Shown: piece by piece, positions 1-9,975 of the stretch
How positions within the stretch are numbered: position 1 is the stretch's first letter
Layout of the letters: every line of letters begins with the position of its first letter
NCBI GenBank assembly: GCA_000733355.1
Contig: JNVV01000046.1
Coordinates: forward strand, 246,139 to 310,138
Direction: 5' to 3'
DNA from: Falciphora oryzae
Lineage: Eukaryota; Ascomycota; Sordariomycetes; Magnaporthales; Magnaporthaceae
Length of the DNA stretch: 64,000 nt
The notes under the pieces: model-generated
Told to the model about the DNA's origin: nothing
Databases searched by the model: none
The model's input: the letters and a program-made list of their open reading frames with translations, nothing else
Made by a program: the position numbers and the translations under genes

Positions 1-57
1 CGGGCCATCGAGATCAGCGGGAAGAACGTGGCGGCGGCCACCATGCGGTTCCAGTGA
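1..57 (+). CDS. Possible 3' end of a coding region, cut by the window edge
   Basis: Reading from base 1 gives 18 sense codons ending RFQ and then TGA at 55-57. The stretch is GC-rich with G/C in most third positions, like the confirmed genes here. It is too short to assign a family, and chance cannot be excluded. The upstream sequence lies outside the window. Confidence 0.3.
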   Translation, partial: RAIEISGKNVAAATMRFQ

Positions 58-1090
58 TGCCGTCGTTAAGCATAGCCTGTATTGCTCATCGTTAATAGAT
101 ATTTTACGCAGGTCGTTGGTTGCATCCGCTTTCATGCCAGGCAACGTTGCAAGTGTCCAGGAGCACAGATATCCGAGCCGCCAACAAGAGCGACCAACAA
201 GTCTGACATTACGAACACGGGAGAATCCGGGGATCTGCATGGACTCTCCCGAATCAACGGTCGCCCGTCATCCCTAAGCAAGGACGCAGTTCGTTCAATG
301 CAGTCATTACCGCATTCCCGTAGTCCGCAGGAGCCAGAGACCACGCGGCCGGTCAGGCGACAGCACCTGGTGGCTGAAGACATCCTGCCTGCACACAACG
401 CATCTGCTTCTATAATTACAACGGGACTCTGATCCAGGAACCGCTCCGCTTGGACCTCAACCACCGGGCCACACTAGCGGCGCTGGTGCGGAGGGCCCAA
501 ACGGCAGAGGACGCCAACATGCAGACGGCGCGAGCCGCTAGACCCCAGCAGGGAGCGCGTGAGGCCTAGGGCTGCAGGGTTGGCCACGCCGTTGACCGGC
601 GTCGGAGTAAGGGAGCGACCGTTACAACGACTGACTATACCATCCAGCAAACGGTGCTAGCAACGCGGTGGCTTGATGAAATTGCGCCTCGTTTTCGGCG
701 CAGTCGGCACGTCGAGGCCCCCTTTCAAGCCGGGTCCAAGCCAGGAGCCGCGCGTCTCGGGATCAGGACGGCGGCTTGACAGGAGGTTGGTATATAACGT
801 CCGGGCCCGTCTTGGCAGATCCCGCGTCTTGGCGTTCAATCAGGCGGCGCCAGCTCTTTAATATGATATCCTCAGCGTATACCTGATACCATGATCGCCT
901 TTCGGCATCCACTCACTCGACCGCTCACCGGTTTGTTTGGCTTCGGCCGTCACTCGTTATCTCGCGGCGGCATCTCAGCTCTGCCGATTCGTTCCTCGAT
1001 ATCTGCCGTCTAGCTCAATTCGCTCAGTCGCTCGTTATCGGATCTTCCACCACACTTTTTGTTTTGACAACTTCCGCTCTTTTAGACATC
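58..1090. other. Intergenic region with the oxidase promoter
   Basis: No convincing gene is seen. Open frames here lack family features, ATG starts or splice support. The last 300 bases hold a TATA-like element and a pyrimidine-rich leader just before the ATG of the next gene. Confidence 0.5.
791..798 (+). promoter_or_regulatory. TATA-like element upstream of the CBM18-glyoxal oxidase
   Basis: TATATAAC lies about 290 bases before the ATG at 1091. A long CT-rich leader (about 900-1090) follows. The position suits a core promoter with a 5' UTR of 200 or more bases, but no transcript data support it. Confidence 0.35.
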
Positions 1091-4000
1091 ATGGCCCCGC
1101 GCAAGCTGGTCGTTGCGGCCATTATCGCGGCTATTCCCCTGGCTGCAGCAAACATCAACTTCACCTGGGTCCAGCCGTCGTGCAGCCCGGATGACACGTT
1201 CAACAAGTGTCTCAGGGGGCAGCACTGCGAGAATGTCACCTGCGTGCCGGACTACGACCCCCGGAGCCACCACAGGCTCGCCCCTGGGCATCCCGAGAAG
1301 CGGACGGCCAACCTGATGCTCGGCAGGGTCCGCCACGGCCGGCGCAAGGCGGGGGCCGCCACGACGGATGGCACGTGCGGCGCGGCCAACGGCGGCACCG
1401 TCTGCGACAACTGGCCCCAGGGCGGCTGCTGTTCCCAGTTTGGGTGGTGTGGAAACACGTGCGTTTTCCGTTCCTCTGTCTCGGATCGCCGGCATGGTCG
1501 CTGACGAAAACAGACCCGCCCACTGCGGCACCGGGTGCCAGAGCGGCCCTTGCTCCGGCGGTAAAGCTACGACGACGAGCCGGACCTCGTCGACGTCAGC
1601 GCCGCGTAAAACCGTCTCCTCCACTAGTACCAGCGCAGCTCCAAAACCGTCGGTGAAGCAGACCGTCGACGGGACTTGCGGTGCTGCCAACGGCGGGACC
1701 GTGTGCGGCAACTGGCCTCAGGGCGGCTGCTGCTCGCAGTATGGGTGGTGTGGTAACTCGTAAGTGTGTGCTCCCAGCCGTCTTGTTGATATATGCTAAC
1801 GCTGTTTAGACTCGTTCACTGTGGCACCGGGTGCCAGAGTGGGCCTTGCCTTGCATCACAGAGCAGCTCCGGTGTCTACCCGTCTTCGAGCAGGTCGTCG
1901 ACTAGAGCCAGTGCATCTTCGAGCAGCTCGCGTGCGGTATCCTCGTCGAGCAGGTCTTCGACTAGCTCCCGTACTGCGAGCTCCTCAACCAACAGTGTAT
2001 CGACCCCAAGCCCCACCGGGGTCCAGACTACCGATGGCACCTGCGGAGCCGCAAACGGCGGGACCGTTTGCGGTAGCTGGCCCCAGGGTGGCTGCTGCTC
2101 GCCGTACGGCNNNNNNNNNNNNNNNNNNNNNNNNNNNNNNNNNNNNNNNNNNNNNNNNNNNNNNNNNNNNNNNNNNNNNNNNNNNNNNNNNNNNNNNNNN
2201 NNNNNNNNNNNNNNNNNNNNNNNNNNNNNNNNNNNNNNNNNNNNNNNNNNNNNNNNNCGCACTCTGATGCTAACCCAACCAGGCCCCTTCACTGCGATAC
2301 CGGCTGCCAGAGCGGGCCGTGCTACTCGTCTTCCAGCTCCGGCGCTGGGCCACCCACGAGCAGCTCGGCCGGATCCAGCGTGGTCTCGACCCCTACAACC
2401 AGCACGGCCTCCACCCCCACACCCAGCGGAGTGCAGACCACAGACGGCACATGCGGCGCAACCTACGACAACACCATCTGCGGCAACTGGCCCGAGGGTA
2501 GCTGCTGTTCTATGTACGGCTACTGTGGCACCGGGACGTCGCACTGTGGTGCCGGCTGCCAGAGTGGCAACTGCACCGGCCCGCCCGTCAGGCCAGCCCC
2601 TGGCCCCCAGCCCGCGCCGGCGAACCCCAACCCCGGCCGGTTCGACATTACCGGGGAGTCGGGCGTCCCGGTGATGCACGCCGGCCTGCTGCCCAACGGC
2701 AAGGTGGCCTTCCTGGACAAGATCGAGAACTACACGCAGCTGCGCCTGGGCAACGGCCAGCTCGCCTACTCGTCCGAGTTCGACCCCGCCACGGGCATCG
2801 CCAAGCCGCTGGCCTACAAGACGAACGCCTTTTGCGCTGGTGGTGCACCCCTCGCCGATGGCCGCTTCATGAGCGTCGGCGGCAACGCGCCGCTCGACTT
2901 TATCGACCCCACCATCGGCGACGGCTTCGAGGGTATCCGCTTCCTGACCCGTTCACCCACCGACGCCTCCCTGGACGGCAGCGACTGGGTCGAGCCGGGC
3001 AACAAGCTGACGAGCGCGCGCTGGTACCCGAGCGCCCAGCTGATGCCCGACGGCCGCGTCTTTGTCGCCTCAGGCAGCCTCAACGGGCTCGACCCCAACG
3101 TGCCGGCCAACAACAACCCGACGTACGAGATGCTGGACCGCAGCGGCGTCTCGTCGGGCGTCGCCGTGCCCATGGCCCTCCTGCAACGCGCCCAGCCCTA
3201 CTACATGTACCCCTTCATCCACCTGCTGCCCGATGGCAACCTCTTCGTCTTCACGGCCAAGTCGAGCCAGATCTTCAGCGTCGGCGCCGGCGCCGACACG
3301 GGCCTCGTGGTGCGCGAGCTGCCCGACCTGGCCGGCGACTACCGCACCTACCCCAACACGGGCGGCTCCGTCCTGCTGCCGCTGTCGGCCGCGACCGGCT
3401 ACCGGCCCGAGGTGGTCATCTGCGGCGGCGGGCCGTACCAGGACCTGTCGGCGCCGACCGACGCGTCGTGCGGCCGCATCCAGCCGTCGGCCGCCAACCC
3501 GGACTGGGAGCTCGAGGCCATGCCCGAGGGCCGCTGCATGGTCGAGGGCGTGCTGCTGCTCGACGGCACCGTGCTCTTCCTCAACGGCGCGGGGCGCGGG
3601 GCCCAGGGGTTCGGCGAGGCCACGGACCCGACGCTGACGGCGCTCATCTACGACCCGGCCGCGCCTGTGGGCCAGCGCTTCTCGGCGGCGGCCACAAGCA
3701 CCGTGCCGCGCCTGTACCACTCAGTGTCGCTGCTGCTGCCCGACGGCACGGTGCTGGTGGCCGGCAGCAACCCGGTGCAGCAGCCGGTGCTTGTGGCCAC
3801 CCAGGCCGACCCGTTCCCGACCGAGTTCCGCGTCGAGCGCTACACGCCGCCGTACCTGTCCGGGGGCCGCGCGGCGTTCCGTCCCGGCAACGTGACCATC
3901 GTCGGGCCCGCCGTCCTGACGCCAGGGGCCGCCAGCGCTGCTGTCGACCTGGGAATCGGCGCCGCGGTCGGCAGCGGCACCATCAGGCTGCGGTTCAATC

Positions 4001-4242
4001 TGGTGCGGCCGGCCAAGGACGCCAAGGTGGTGCTATATAACAACGGTTTCGTGACGCACTCGGTGCACATGGGCCATCGGATGGTGTACTGCGAGTACAC
4101 GGACCTGGCGAGCGGGTCGCTGGCGCAGTCCATCACCGTCCAGGCGCCGCCCAGCTACAACGTCGTGCCGCCGGGCTACTACCTGCTGTTTGTCGTGGCC
4201 GACGGGGTGCCCAGCTACGGGCAGCAGGTGCTAGTGCAGTGA
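1091..4242 (+). CDS. Secreted glyoxal oxidase (AA5) with N-terminal CBM18 chitin-binding array
   Basis: This is a copper-radical oxidase that should make H2O2 from aldehydes outside the cell while bound to chitin. Exons are 1091-1458, 1514-1759, 1810 to the gap, and 2283-4242; all introns are phase 2. A signal peptide covers about residues 1-20. Four hevein-type CBM18 modules follow (motif DGTCGA...GGCCS.YGWCGN...HCGTGCQSGPC), separated by Ser/Thr/Pro linkers. The oxidase domain begins near base 2640. The expected active-site residues are visible: Cys in NAFCAGG and Tyr in ARWYPS (the Cys-Tyr cofactor pair), Tyr-His in RLYHS, and His in VTHSVH. A DUF1929-like C-terminal domain ends the protein. 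The third CBM18 is interrupted by Ns. Substrate is inferred from family; an alcohol oxidase activity is possible. The next gene is convergent. Confidence 0.92.
2111..2257. other. Assembly gap (147 N) inside CBM18 module 3
   Basis: The left side stops after the YG of the third CBM18 module. The right side resumes with a branch site (GCTAAC) and an AG acceptor at 2281-2282, so the gap hides the end of an exon and most of an intron. By analogy with the two complete modules, only about 45-60 bases should be missing. I see no repeated flank. Confidence 0.95.
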
Positions 4243-4533
4243 ATATAGACGGGACCCATAGAGGTGTACGCTAGTAAAAATGCGTGTAAAACAATGGATG
4301 GCCATGGTGCCCAAATAAAAGTCTGCAGTTCCGATCCTTCCTTATTTCCTTTCCTTTCCTGTTTCCGGTCGGTTCACACTCGATAGGGACACTCATGAGA
4401 CTACAGGCTTTTACTCGGGGGACGTGATAGAAACGAGAAAGTTGAAGCACACGGTCTGATTAAGCTGCTATCGTACTAGTCTAATTCCATCGAGAGTTGG
4501 CCGCGTCTTCATCCACCGCATCTTATCCACAGC

Positions 4534-4986
4534 TTAAGGGCGCGGGCACTGCGCGACAACGACCTGGAACTCGGCCGGGCCGACGTAGCGCTGGGTCTTG
4601 ACGGACTTGTTGTCGTCGACGACGAGCTGGTCGGCCGGGATGTGGTGGCAGTAGTTCTGGTCGGTGCGCGAGTTGGCGCGCAGCCAGACGGTGAAGTCGA
4701 GGCCGCCGTCGGTCGCCTTCTTGACGTCGAAGCGGAAGTCGTGCTCGCACGGGGCCTGGGTCACCTCGGGCAGGAAGTCCGGGCCGTTGAGCATGATCTG
4801 GCACTTGGTGCCGCCGGGGAAGCCGGGGAGCGGCTGGCTCTCGACCTGGAACTGGTACTGGCACTGCACGCTGTGGGCGATGCAGGCGGCGCTGAACTCG
4901 GAGACGTAGAGGAGCGGGTACTGGCGCGCCTGGAGGCTGGCAGCCGAGGCGGTGGCGGCCAGGAGGAGGGTGCTGAGGAACTGCAT
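4534..4986 (-). CDS. Small secreted six-cysteine protein, possibly AltA1/AA1-like
   Basis: This is a single-exon protein of 150 residues. It starts MQFLSTLLLAATASA, a clear signal peptide, so it is likely exported. Six cysteines lie at about residues 35, 42, 62, 80, 113 and 147, enough for three disulfides. The pattern F-S-A-A-C-I-A-H-S-x-x-C-x-Y-x-F resembles the start of AA1-like (Alt a 1 type) fungal secreted domains; that match is from memory and tentative. Proteins of this kind are often candidate effectors or cell-surface proteins, but no function can be read here. A TATA-like element lies about 150 bases upstream. The gene is convergent with the oxidase, with 291 bases between stops. 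Confidence 0.8.
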   Translation of the reverse strand: MQFLSTLLLAATASAASLQARQYPLLYVSEFSAACIAHSVQCQYQFQVESQPLPGFPGGTKCQIMLNGPDFLPEVTQAPCEHDFRFDVKKATDGGLDFTVWLRANSRTDQNYCHHIPADQLVVDDNKSVKTQRYVGPAEFQVVVAQCPRP

Positions 4987-5767
4987 GGTTGCGGTTGGGC
5001 GGCTGGTTGAAGAGGAATTAGATTAGGTGGGTTGAGTAGGCTGTTGATGAGCGAGCGTGGTGTGTTTGGCTTGTGAGAGCTGGTGCTGAAGAGCAGGACC
5101 AGAAGCAGCTGCAACAGTGATCAGTCGACCGGTTTATATACTTCAGCAAGCCGCCGCATTGTCGACATCCCCACATCCACGCCATGGCTGCGGACGTCAT
5201 CTGATGGAGCTCCCTTTTGCCGCCCCTTTCACCCTTTCAGGGGCGGTCCCGATCGCTACCAGACAGATGCCCGGGCTGGGGCAGAGCGGAGCGGCTCCAC
5301 CCTGCCAGCGACTCGGAGGGCAGCGTTGCCTTGGAATAACAGGGGCCCGGCAGCCAATACGAGCGGTGTCGTCATCTGATGTCTGTTTTTTTGGCGAGGA
5401 GATGGTGGCCTGCTGGACACGCTCCGGCACAGACACCCAGACCACGGTGGCAAGCACTGGCAGGCAGAATTCACCAAAACTTTTGGCGATCATGGTTCGT
5501 TACATGAGGTCAAAAAGTCCCACATCCCCAACCTTCGGGCTCCTCTTGGCGCCCGAGCCGAGTGCCGGCCAGGGGTGGGCTTCCGCTGGGGTTCCCGGCT
5601 CGGCGGCATCGTGTGATTAGCACCAGTAAAATCATGTAACGTCGCTCGCATTCGCGCCGTCACGGGATCTTGCTTGCAACGAGCTATTTTTGGTCTATTC
5701 GTATTCTCATGTCACGTCCATAAAGGGGCTCATCTCCATCCAGCATCCCGTCCAGCACCTCCGTCCA
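4987..5767. other. Intergenic region
   Basis: This holds the promoter and leader of the small secreted protein gene, and probably the 3' end of the gene at 5768. No additional coding region is supported. Confidence 0.5.
5133..5140 (-). promoter_or_regulatory. TATA-like element of the small secreted protein gene
   Basis: TATATAAA on the minus strand lies about 150 bases upstream of the ATG at 4986. This spacing is like that of the TATA elements of the transporter, fungalysin and repeat-protein genes in this window. Confidence 0.45.
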
Positions 5768-6328
5768 TCACTTCAACCGCCGCAGGGTGATTGCTGCCTT
5801 CGTTTGGCGGCGACGTCGCGCACGTCTCCAGGACCGCAGCCAGGCGCCGATGCGATCGCGGATTTTTCGAGCGACGGAGCGCCGCCTGGGAGATGGCTTC
5901 GCAGCCAGCACCGAGCCAATCGATGGCAAGTCCGGCTCGTCGTCGAGGTGCTCGATAAACCGAGAAGTGTGCGGCTTGGGGATGCGAGACACCATGGGCC
6001 GGCCCTTGACGGCTGGTGGCGAAGGGGATTCCTCTGGGGTCGTCGCTGAGGTGAGCGACCGGGTGTCCGAGGCGCCAAGGGAGATCTCGACTTCCGACGC
6101 AGTGTCGGAGTGGCCGTCCTCGTCTAGGACCTCCAGGCAATCGAAGAATACGCACACGGACACGTCTGATGCGTTGGTGTCGGGCGTGCCGGGCGTTGCG
6201 CGCGAGTCACTGGCCTGGGCTGCCCACGTAGCAGGGAGGGGCCCTGGGATGGGGTTGTTTGTCTGGCTTGAGTCGCCTGGCTTCGTCTTGCGGAGGCGGT
6301 TTCGGGTTTTGGCTGCAGCTGAAGGCAT
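5768..6328 (-). CDS. Hypothetical protein with basic C-terminus
   Basis: This is an uninterrupted 186-residue frame from an ATG. No family is recognised. The first third is polar and Pro/Ser/Thr-rich. A central acidic piece contains VFFDCLEVLDEDGH. The last 40 residues are strongly basic, with RRARRRR and a KIRDRIGAWLRSW helix that could be amphipathic. There is no signal peptide or clear membrane segment. The basic tail could direct it to the nucleus or bind membrane or nucleic acid, but that is only inference. The steady third-position G/C preference supports coding. The frame could also be a fortuitous GC-rich open frame. Confidence 0.5.
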   Translation of the reverse strand: MPSAAAKTRNRLRKTKPGDSSQTNNPIPGPLPATWAAQASDSRATPGTPDTNASDVSVCVFFDCLEVLDEDGHSDTASEVEISLGASDTRSLTSATTPEESPSPPAVKGRPMVSRIPKPHTSRFIEHLDDEPDLPSIGSVLAAKPSPRRRSVARKIRDRIGAWLRSWRRARRRRQTKAAITLRRLK

Positions 6329-7067
6329 TGTGTTTGGGTTCTTGCTGTGATATCAGGGGCTGATTTTCCTGTTGTGATGCTATCGGTGGTGTTTCTTGCT
6401 CAGTGATTGCTGTCAGTCCCATTTGTCCAAAGATACCCTATTTATTCTGAACATTTGGATCCTGCAGCTCCGTGAGAACAAAGAACTGCCTTGTTTGCAC
6501 TTTCACAGCCATGGCTTTGTCCACGCTTCTTTACAAATCCAAAAATAGATGCAAGATTAAAGCCCTGTGCACAAAGAGAACTGGCTGGATTCTGGCCAGA
6601 GCTGGTGGGCGACGGATTCCGCGGAAAATCTCACGTGAGGCTTCAACGAACAAAGAAGTTGCAAGCACCAGTAACTTCTAGAAGTCAGGCTCCATGACTG
6701 CACACACTTTGTAGTCACCGACGGCTTTTGTAGTCTTTTTATTAGGCATTCTTCCGTCTTCCTGGCACATCCATACTGTATCCCTCGACGAGTGCGTCTG
6801 TTCGACAGTATTTCAGTATTTGACAATGACCGCACAATATTCAGACTCGTGAGCCAAGAGCCATCAGAAATATGTTTTACGTTTGCAGAGACTCGAGCAC
6901 GTCATGGCGGTGACAAGCTGGTTATTCACCCCGAGCAAACACTGACTCCGAATAGGCTCTGAGATAACGCCTATATAATGCTGCATAGCCCCGGAGATCA
7001 GTTTAAATCCATCCAGAATCGCAATGGCTTAACTCGTCTACAAAGTGGACAAGATCAGCACCAAGCA
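6329..7067. other. Intergenic region with a TATA element
   Basis: This stretch is more AT-rich than its surroundings and no gene is recognised. TATATAA at 6972-6978 probably drives the small three-exon gene that follows. A two-codon upstream frame, ATG-GCT-TAA, lies at 7024-7032 in the presumed leader. Confidence 0.45.
6972..6978 (+). promoter_or_regulatory. TATA element that overlaps an upstream ATG
   Basis: TATATAA runs directly into an ATG at 6978. If it is the functional TATA box, transcription begins downstream of that ATG, so the next in-frame ATG at 7068 is the likely start of the gene. Confidence 0.45.
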
Positions 7068-7520
7068 ATGGGTGGTGCGAGCAAACCCAACGACCGGGCC
7101 GAACAGGGCACGGGAGCCAGCGCCAGGCTCAGATTCAACAAGTCGTGGACGGTGCACGCTCTAGACATTGAGAAGTACCACGGCGTGTCCATTCCTGAGG
7201 CTCAGCGGCGGGTTGAGGGTCACGTGGAGGCCTTATATGGCCCCAAAGAGCAGCCGTGTAAGCGCTGGAGGGTCACGCATGTAAGCTGTCTACCTGTGGA
7301 AGGCATTGGTCTCAGGAGCTGATATTATTTGACAGGAAATTGATCCTCCGTCAGGGTATCCAGCTGGGAGGAGTGGATGTCTGTGGCTGTGGACCTCGTT
7401 CAGATTGGACAATGTGAGCTCTATTCCACGTTGTTTGCTGATATGGGCTAACTGCAGTGTCAGGTGAGCCTATGTCAGAAGGCCATTGACGCCGATGAGA
7501 TGCCTGCGGGAGGTGAGTAG
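7068..7520 (+). CDS. Small three-exon hypothetical protein
   Basis: The exons are 7068-7280, 7336-7413 and 7458-7520. The introns start GTAAGC and GTGAGC and end ACAG and GCAG, and the second has a CTAAC branch site. Both are phase 0, and the spliced frame ends at TAG after 117 residues. This agreement is the main evidence for a real gene. The protein contains RLRFNKSWTVHALDIEKYHG and the helical segment SIPEAQRRVEGHVEALYG. No domain, signal peptide or membrane segment is recognised. The in-frame ATG at 6978 would add 30 residues, but it overlaps a TATA element. A third possibility is a longer unspliced 3' region. The family is unknown. Confidence 0.5.
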
Positions 7521-8112
7521 CTGGGGCGGGGATGAACCAATGCGGAATCGGTGGACTCGAGAATGCAACGACTTGTCGATATCAAATCGCGTTGGGCCGT
7601 GATGTGCAGCAGTTTATGTGCAGCAGTCTGGGCTTGATGTGCAGCATGTCGATCAGCATTGTGCAGCACGTTTTTGTGCAAAAACCAGCCACACGGCCAA
7701 TCGGAGAAAAACGCAGACAGGAGGGTGCGGGGCGCCCAGCATGAGGCGGATACGTGGCATCGCCAAAGGGGCGGGCTGGGAGCAGTTGCTGTGGTAATTT
7801 TGCTTCGTGGCGGCGGACATGCGGTGAGCCGTCGTTGGGCTCCAACCAGACGCTGCACGCGCTTTACACCCCAGGCCGCCCCAATCAGGGCTGCGGGCAA
7901 GGACCACAGCGCGTCCATTGAGCTGCACAACAATGGGGTACAAAAGGAGCGTGGCAGATTCTTCGCCCTCTGGGGGAGACGCTGGCGACAAACGACGAAT
8001 CATCGAAAAACACAACGAGCAGTCCAGTCCGGAGGCCCAGTGCTGAGCCGACGAAACCACTGCCTGAGCCGACGAGACAGCCAGCGAGGCGGTGAAAAAC
8101 CAGGCAAAGCCG
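7521..8112. other. Intergenic region
   Basis: No supported gene. A cluster of near-repeated words around 7606-7675 (GTGCAGCAG..., ATGTGCAGCA...) is visible but has no recognised role. Confidence 0.4.
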
Positions 8113-9753
8113 ATGGACCCCGAACCACACAGCCCTGCCACCCCCGCCACTCCCACAAGCACGGCCTCGCCCATGCTGCACCAGTTCCCGACGCCGTGCA
8201 AGTCGGACGGCTGCGAGGCCTCATGCCACGGCGCCTACTGCCCCGACCACGCCTGCCAGGGCCTGTCGGCCGGCGCGCCCTGTAGCGAGCCCGCCGAGCC
8301 CGGCAGGACGCACTGCGCCCGCCACATGTGCAAGCTGCCCGGCTGCCGCGACCTGTGCGAGGACCCGTCGCTGGCGTCCCGCGGCCGCGAGGCCTGCCAC
8401 CGCCATCGTTGCGTCGACCCGGCCTGCGCCAGCCTGCGCGACGCCGCCTCGGGCAGCAGGTACCACTGCCTGCGCCACGTGTGCTGCGTGCCCCGCTGCG
8501 GCGAGCCCGTCGACGGGCCGGGCGGCGTGGAGAAGTACACGACCGCGTGCCGGGACCACACCTGCGTCTTTGCCGACTGCCACGCCGGCGTCGTGGCCGA
8601 CGATTTCGACAGGCATGGCGACGGCCACGACAGGCACGACGACGACCGCGACGGCGGCAGCCCGCAGCTCTGCCCAAAGCACCGCTGCCGTTTCTTGTCC
8701 AGCACCGACGAGTACGACGGCGTCGACGACCGCGGCAGCAGCCACCGCAACATGCAGCTGCAGCTCCGGCGCCGCTCCTCGCAACCCCGCCAGGCCGTGC
8801 CCGAGACGCAGTGCCACCGGCCCGTGGCGGACCCGCGCGCCAGCTTCTGCAGCACCCATGCCTGCGCCCACGAGGGCTGCCTGCGCATGGCGTCTGCCAG
8901 CACCGCCGACCGCCGCTTCTGCAACCTGCACGGCTGCAAGCGCTGCGGCGGCGCCATCCCTCCCTGTACGCCGTCGGAGCCGCGCCGCTCGGCCCAGTAC
9001 TGCGAGTCGTGCCTGTGCCGCAACAAGAAGTGCCGCTCGCCGCGCCTGGTCCTGCCCCGCCGCTACCACGAGCCCGCCCCGGCCTGCCCGCCCGAGTACT
9101 GCGCCTGGCACGACACGTACTGGCGCTGGTGGCGCACCGCCTGGGACCAGGGGCTGGCGGCGGCCCGGCTGAGCAGCGACTCGGCGGATTCGGCGTCGTC
9201 CGAGGCCCGCGCGCGCCGCATCGCGGAAGAGATGACGAGCGGCGGCAACGGCGGCGGCGGCGGCGGCGCGGGAGGCAAGGACTGGATGGCGACCGAGTGC
9301 GGCCGGTCCGGCTGGGACGCCGGCTGGCGCGCGGGCTGGGCGTACGGGCGCGAGTGCGAGGTGCCCGACTGCGGCGCCGAGAGGAACCGCGGCAGGGGGC
9401 CGTACTGCAGCGCCCACGCGTGCGACGTCCCCGGCTGTAGGGCCCAGCGGGCGGATGAGGGGTACAAGTTCTGCATCGCGCACGAGGCCGCCGCGGCCGA
9501 GTGCGACGGCCACCCGTGCGACGTCCCCGGCTGCAGGGCCCGGCGGGCCGGCGAGGGGTACAGGTTCTGCATCGCGCACGAGGCCGCCGCGGCCGAGTGT
9601 GATGAGCACCCGCACGACGAGTACGTGGACGACGACATGGTGGCCGTCTGCGACGGGGATGCACGCGAGCAGGCACGCGCTAGGGAGTCGATGGACGGTG
9701 CTCTTCCTGGTGAAGGGCACATGGGCGGGGGAGTGACGATATCTGTGCACTGA
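8113..9753 (+). CDS. Cys/His-rich repeat protein, probably zinc-binding
   Basis: This single-exon protein has 546 residues from the ATG at 8113 (MDPEPHSPA). It contains about a dozen modules of the form H-x-C-x(2-4)-P-x-C-x(n)-Y/F-C-x-x-H, such as HVCCVPRCGEPV, HACAHEGC, HACDVPGC and YCSAHACDVPGC. Spaced Cys/His of this kind suggest zinc binding, but I do not recognise a named domain. The last two modules are near copies with a period of 96 bases (32 residues), each containing FCIAHEAAAAECD. A linker near residues 380-400 has a Gly run. There is no signal peptide or membrane segment. Role and location are unknown. It is convergent with the sugar transporter gene, 222 bases apart. Confidence 0.75.
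   Translation: MDPEPHSPATPATPTSTASPMLHQFPTPCKSDGCEASCHGAYCPDHACQGLSAGAPCSEPAEPGRTHCARHMCKLPGCRDLCEDPSLASRGREACHRHRCVDPACASLRDAASGSRYHCLRHVCCVPRCGEPVDGPGGVEKYTTACRDHTCVFADCHAGVVADDFDRHGDGHDRHDDDRDGGSPQLCPKHRCRFLSSTDEYDGVDDRGSSHRNMQLQLRRRSSQPRQAVPETQCHRPVADPRASFCSTHACAHEGCLRMASASTADRRFCNLHGCKRCGGAIPPCTPSEPRRSAQYCESCLCRNKKCRSPRLVLPRRYHEPAPACPPEYCAWHDTYWRWWRTAWDQGLAAARLSSDSADSASSEARARRIAEEMTSGGNGGGGGGAGGKDWMATECGRSGWDAGWRAGWAYGRECEVPDCGAERNRGRGPYCSAHACDVPGCRAQRADEGYKFCIAHEAAAAECDGHPCDVPGCRARRAGEGYRFCIAHEAAAAECDEHPHDEYVDDDMVAVCDGDAREQARARESMDGALPGEGHMGGGVTISVH
9421..9612 (+). repeat. Recent in-frame tandem duplication, 96-base period x 2
   Basis: The unit beginning TGCGACGTCCCCGGCTG starts at 9421 and again at 9517. 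The copies differ at a few sites only and keep the reading frame, so each adds one 32-residue Cys/His module to the protein. Confidence 0.85.
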
Positions 9754-9975
9754 TCTGTCCACGGAAATATCTGTCCACTGGGAGTCGTCATTTTGACGAG
9801 AACGTCTTCACGAAGCGAGATCACGGAACGGGAAATGCAGTTTGTTTAGCGTATTATTAGAAGCCGGCGATGTACGAAGCACGCCGTACAATATACCACT
9901 CAGTTACTCTCTCACCACTCCACGCTACTCCACGCTACAAAGAAAACTGGTATCAAGTTTTGCATCCACAACCCC

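Noticed and set aside
8221..9762. Long open frames antisense to the Cys/His-rich gene (and similar antisense frames at 16-17 kb, 37.5-39.8 kb and 40.9-42.6 kb)
   Set aside because: These are shadows caused by high third-position GC. They show Ala/Arg/Val-rich composition and no family pattern, while the opposite strand has clear domains.
9912..9975. Extension of the sugar transporter reading frame beyond 9976
   Set aside because: It arises only if the phase-2 intron at 10247-10302 is read through. The spliced frame gives the conserved ETKGPTLEEI tail and stops at 9976.
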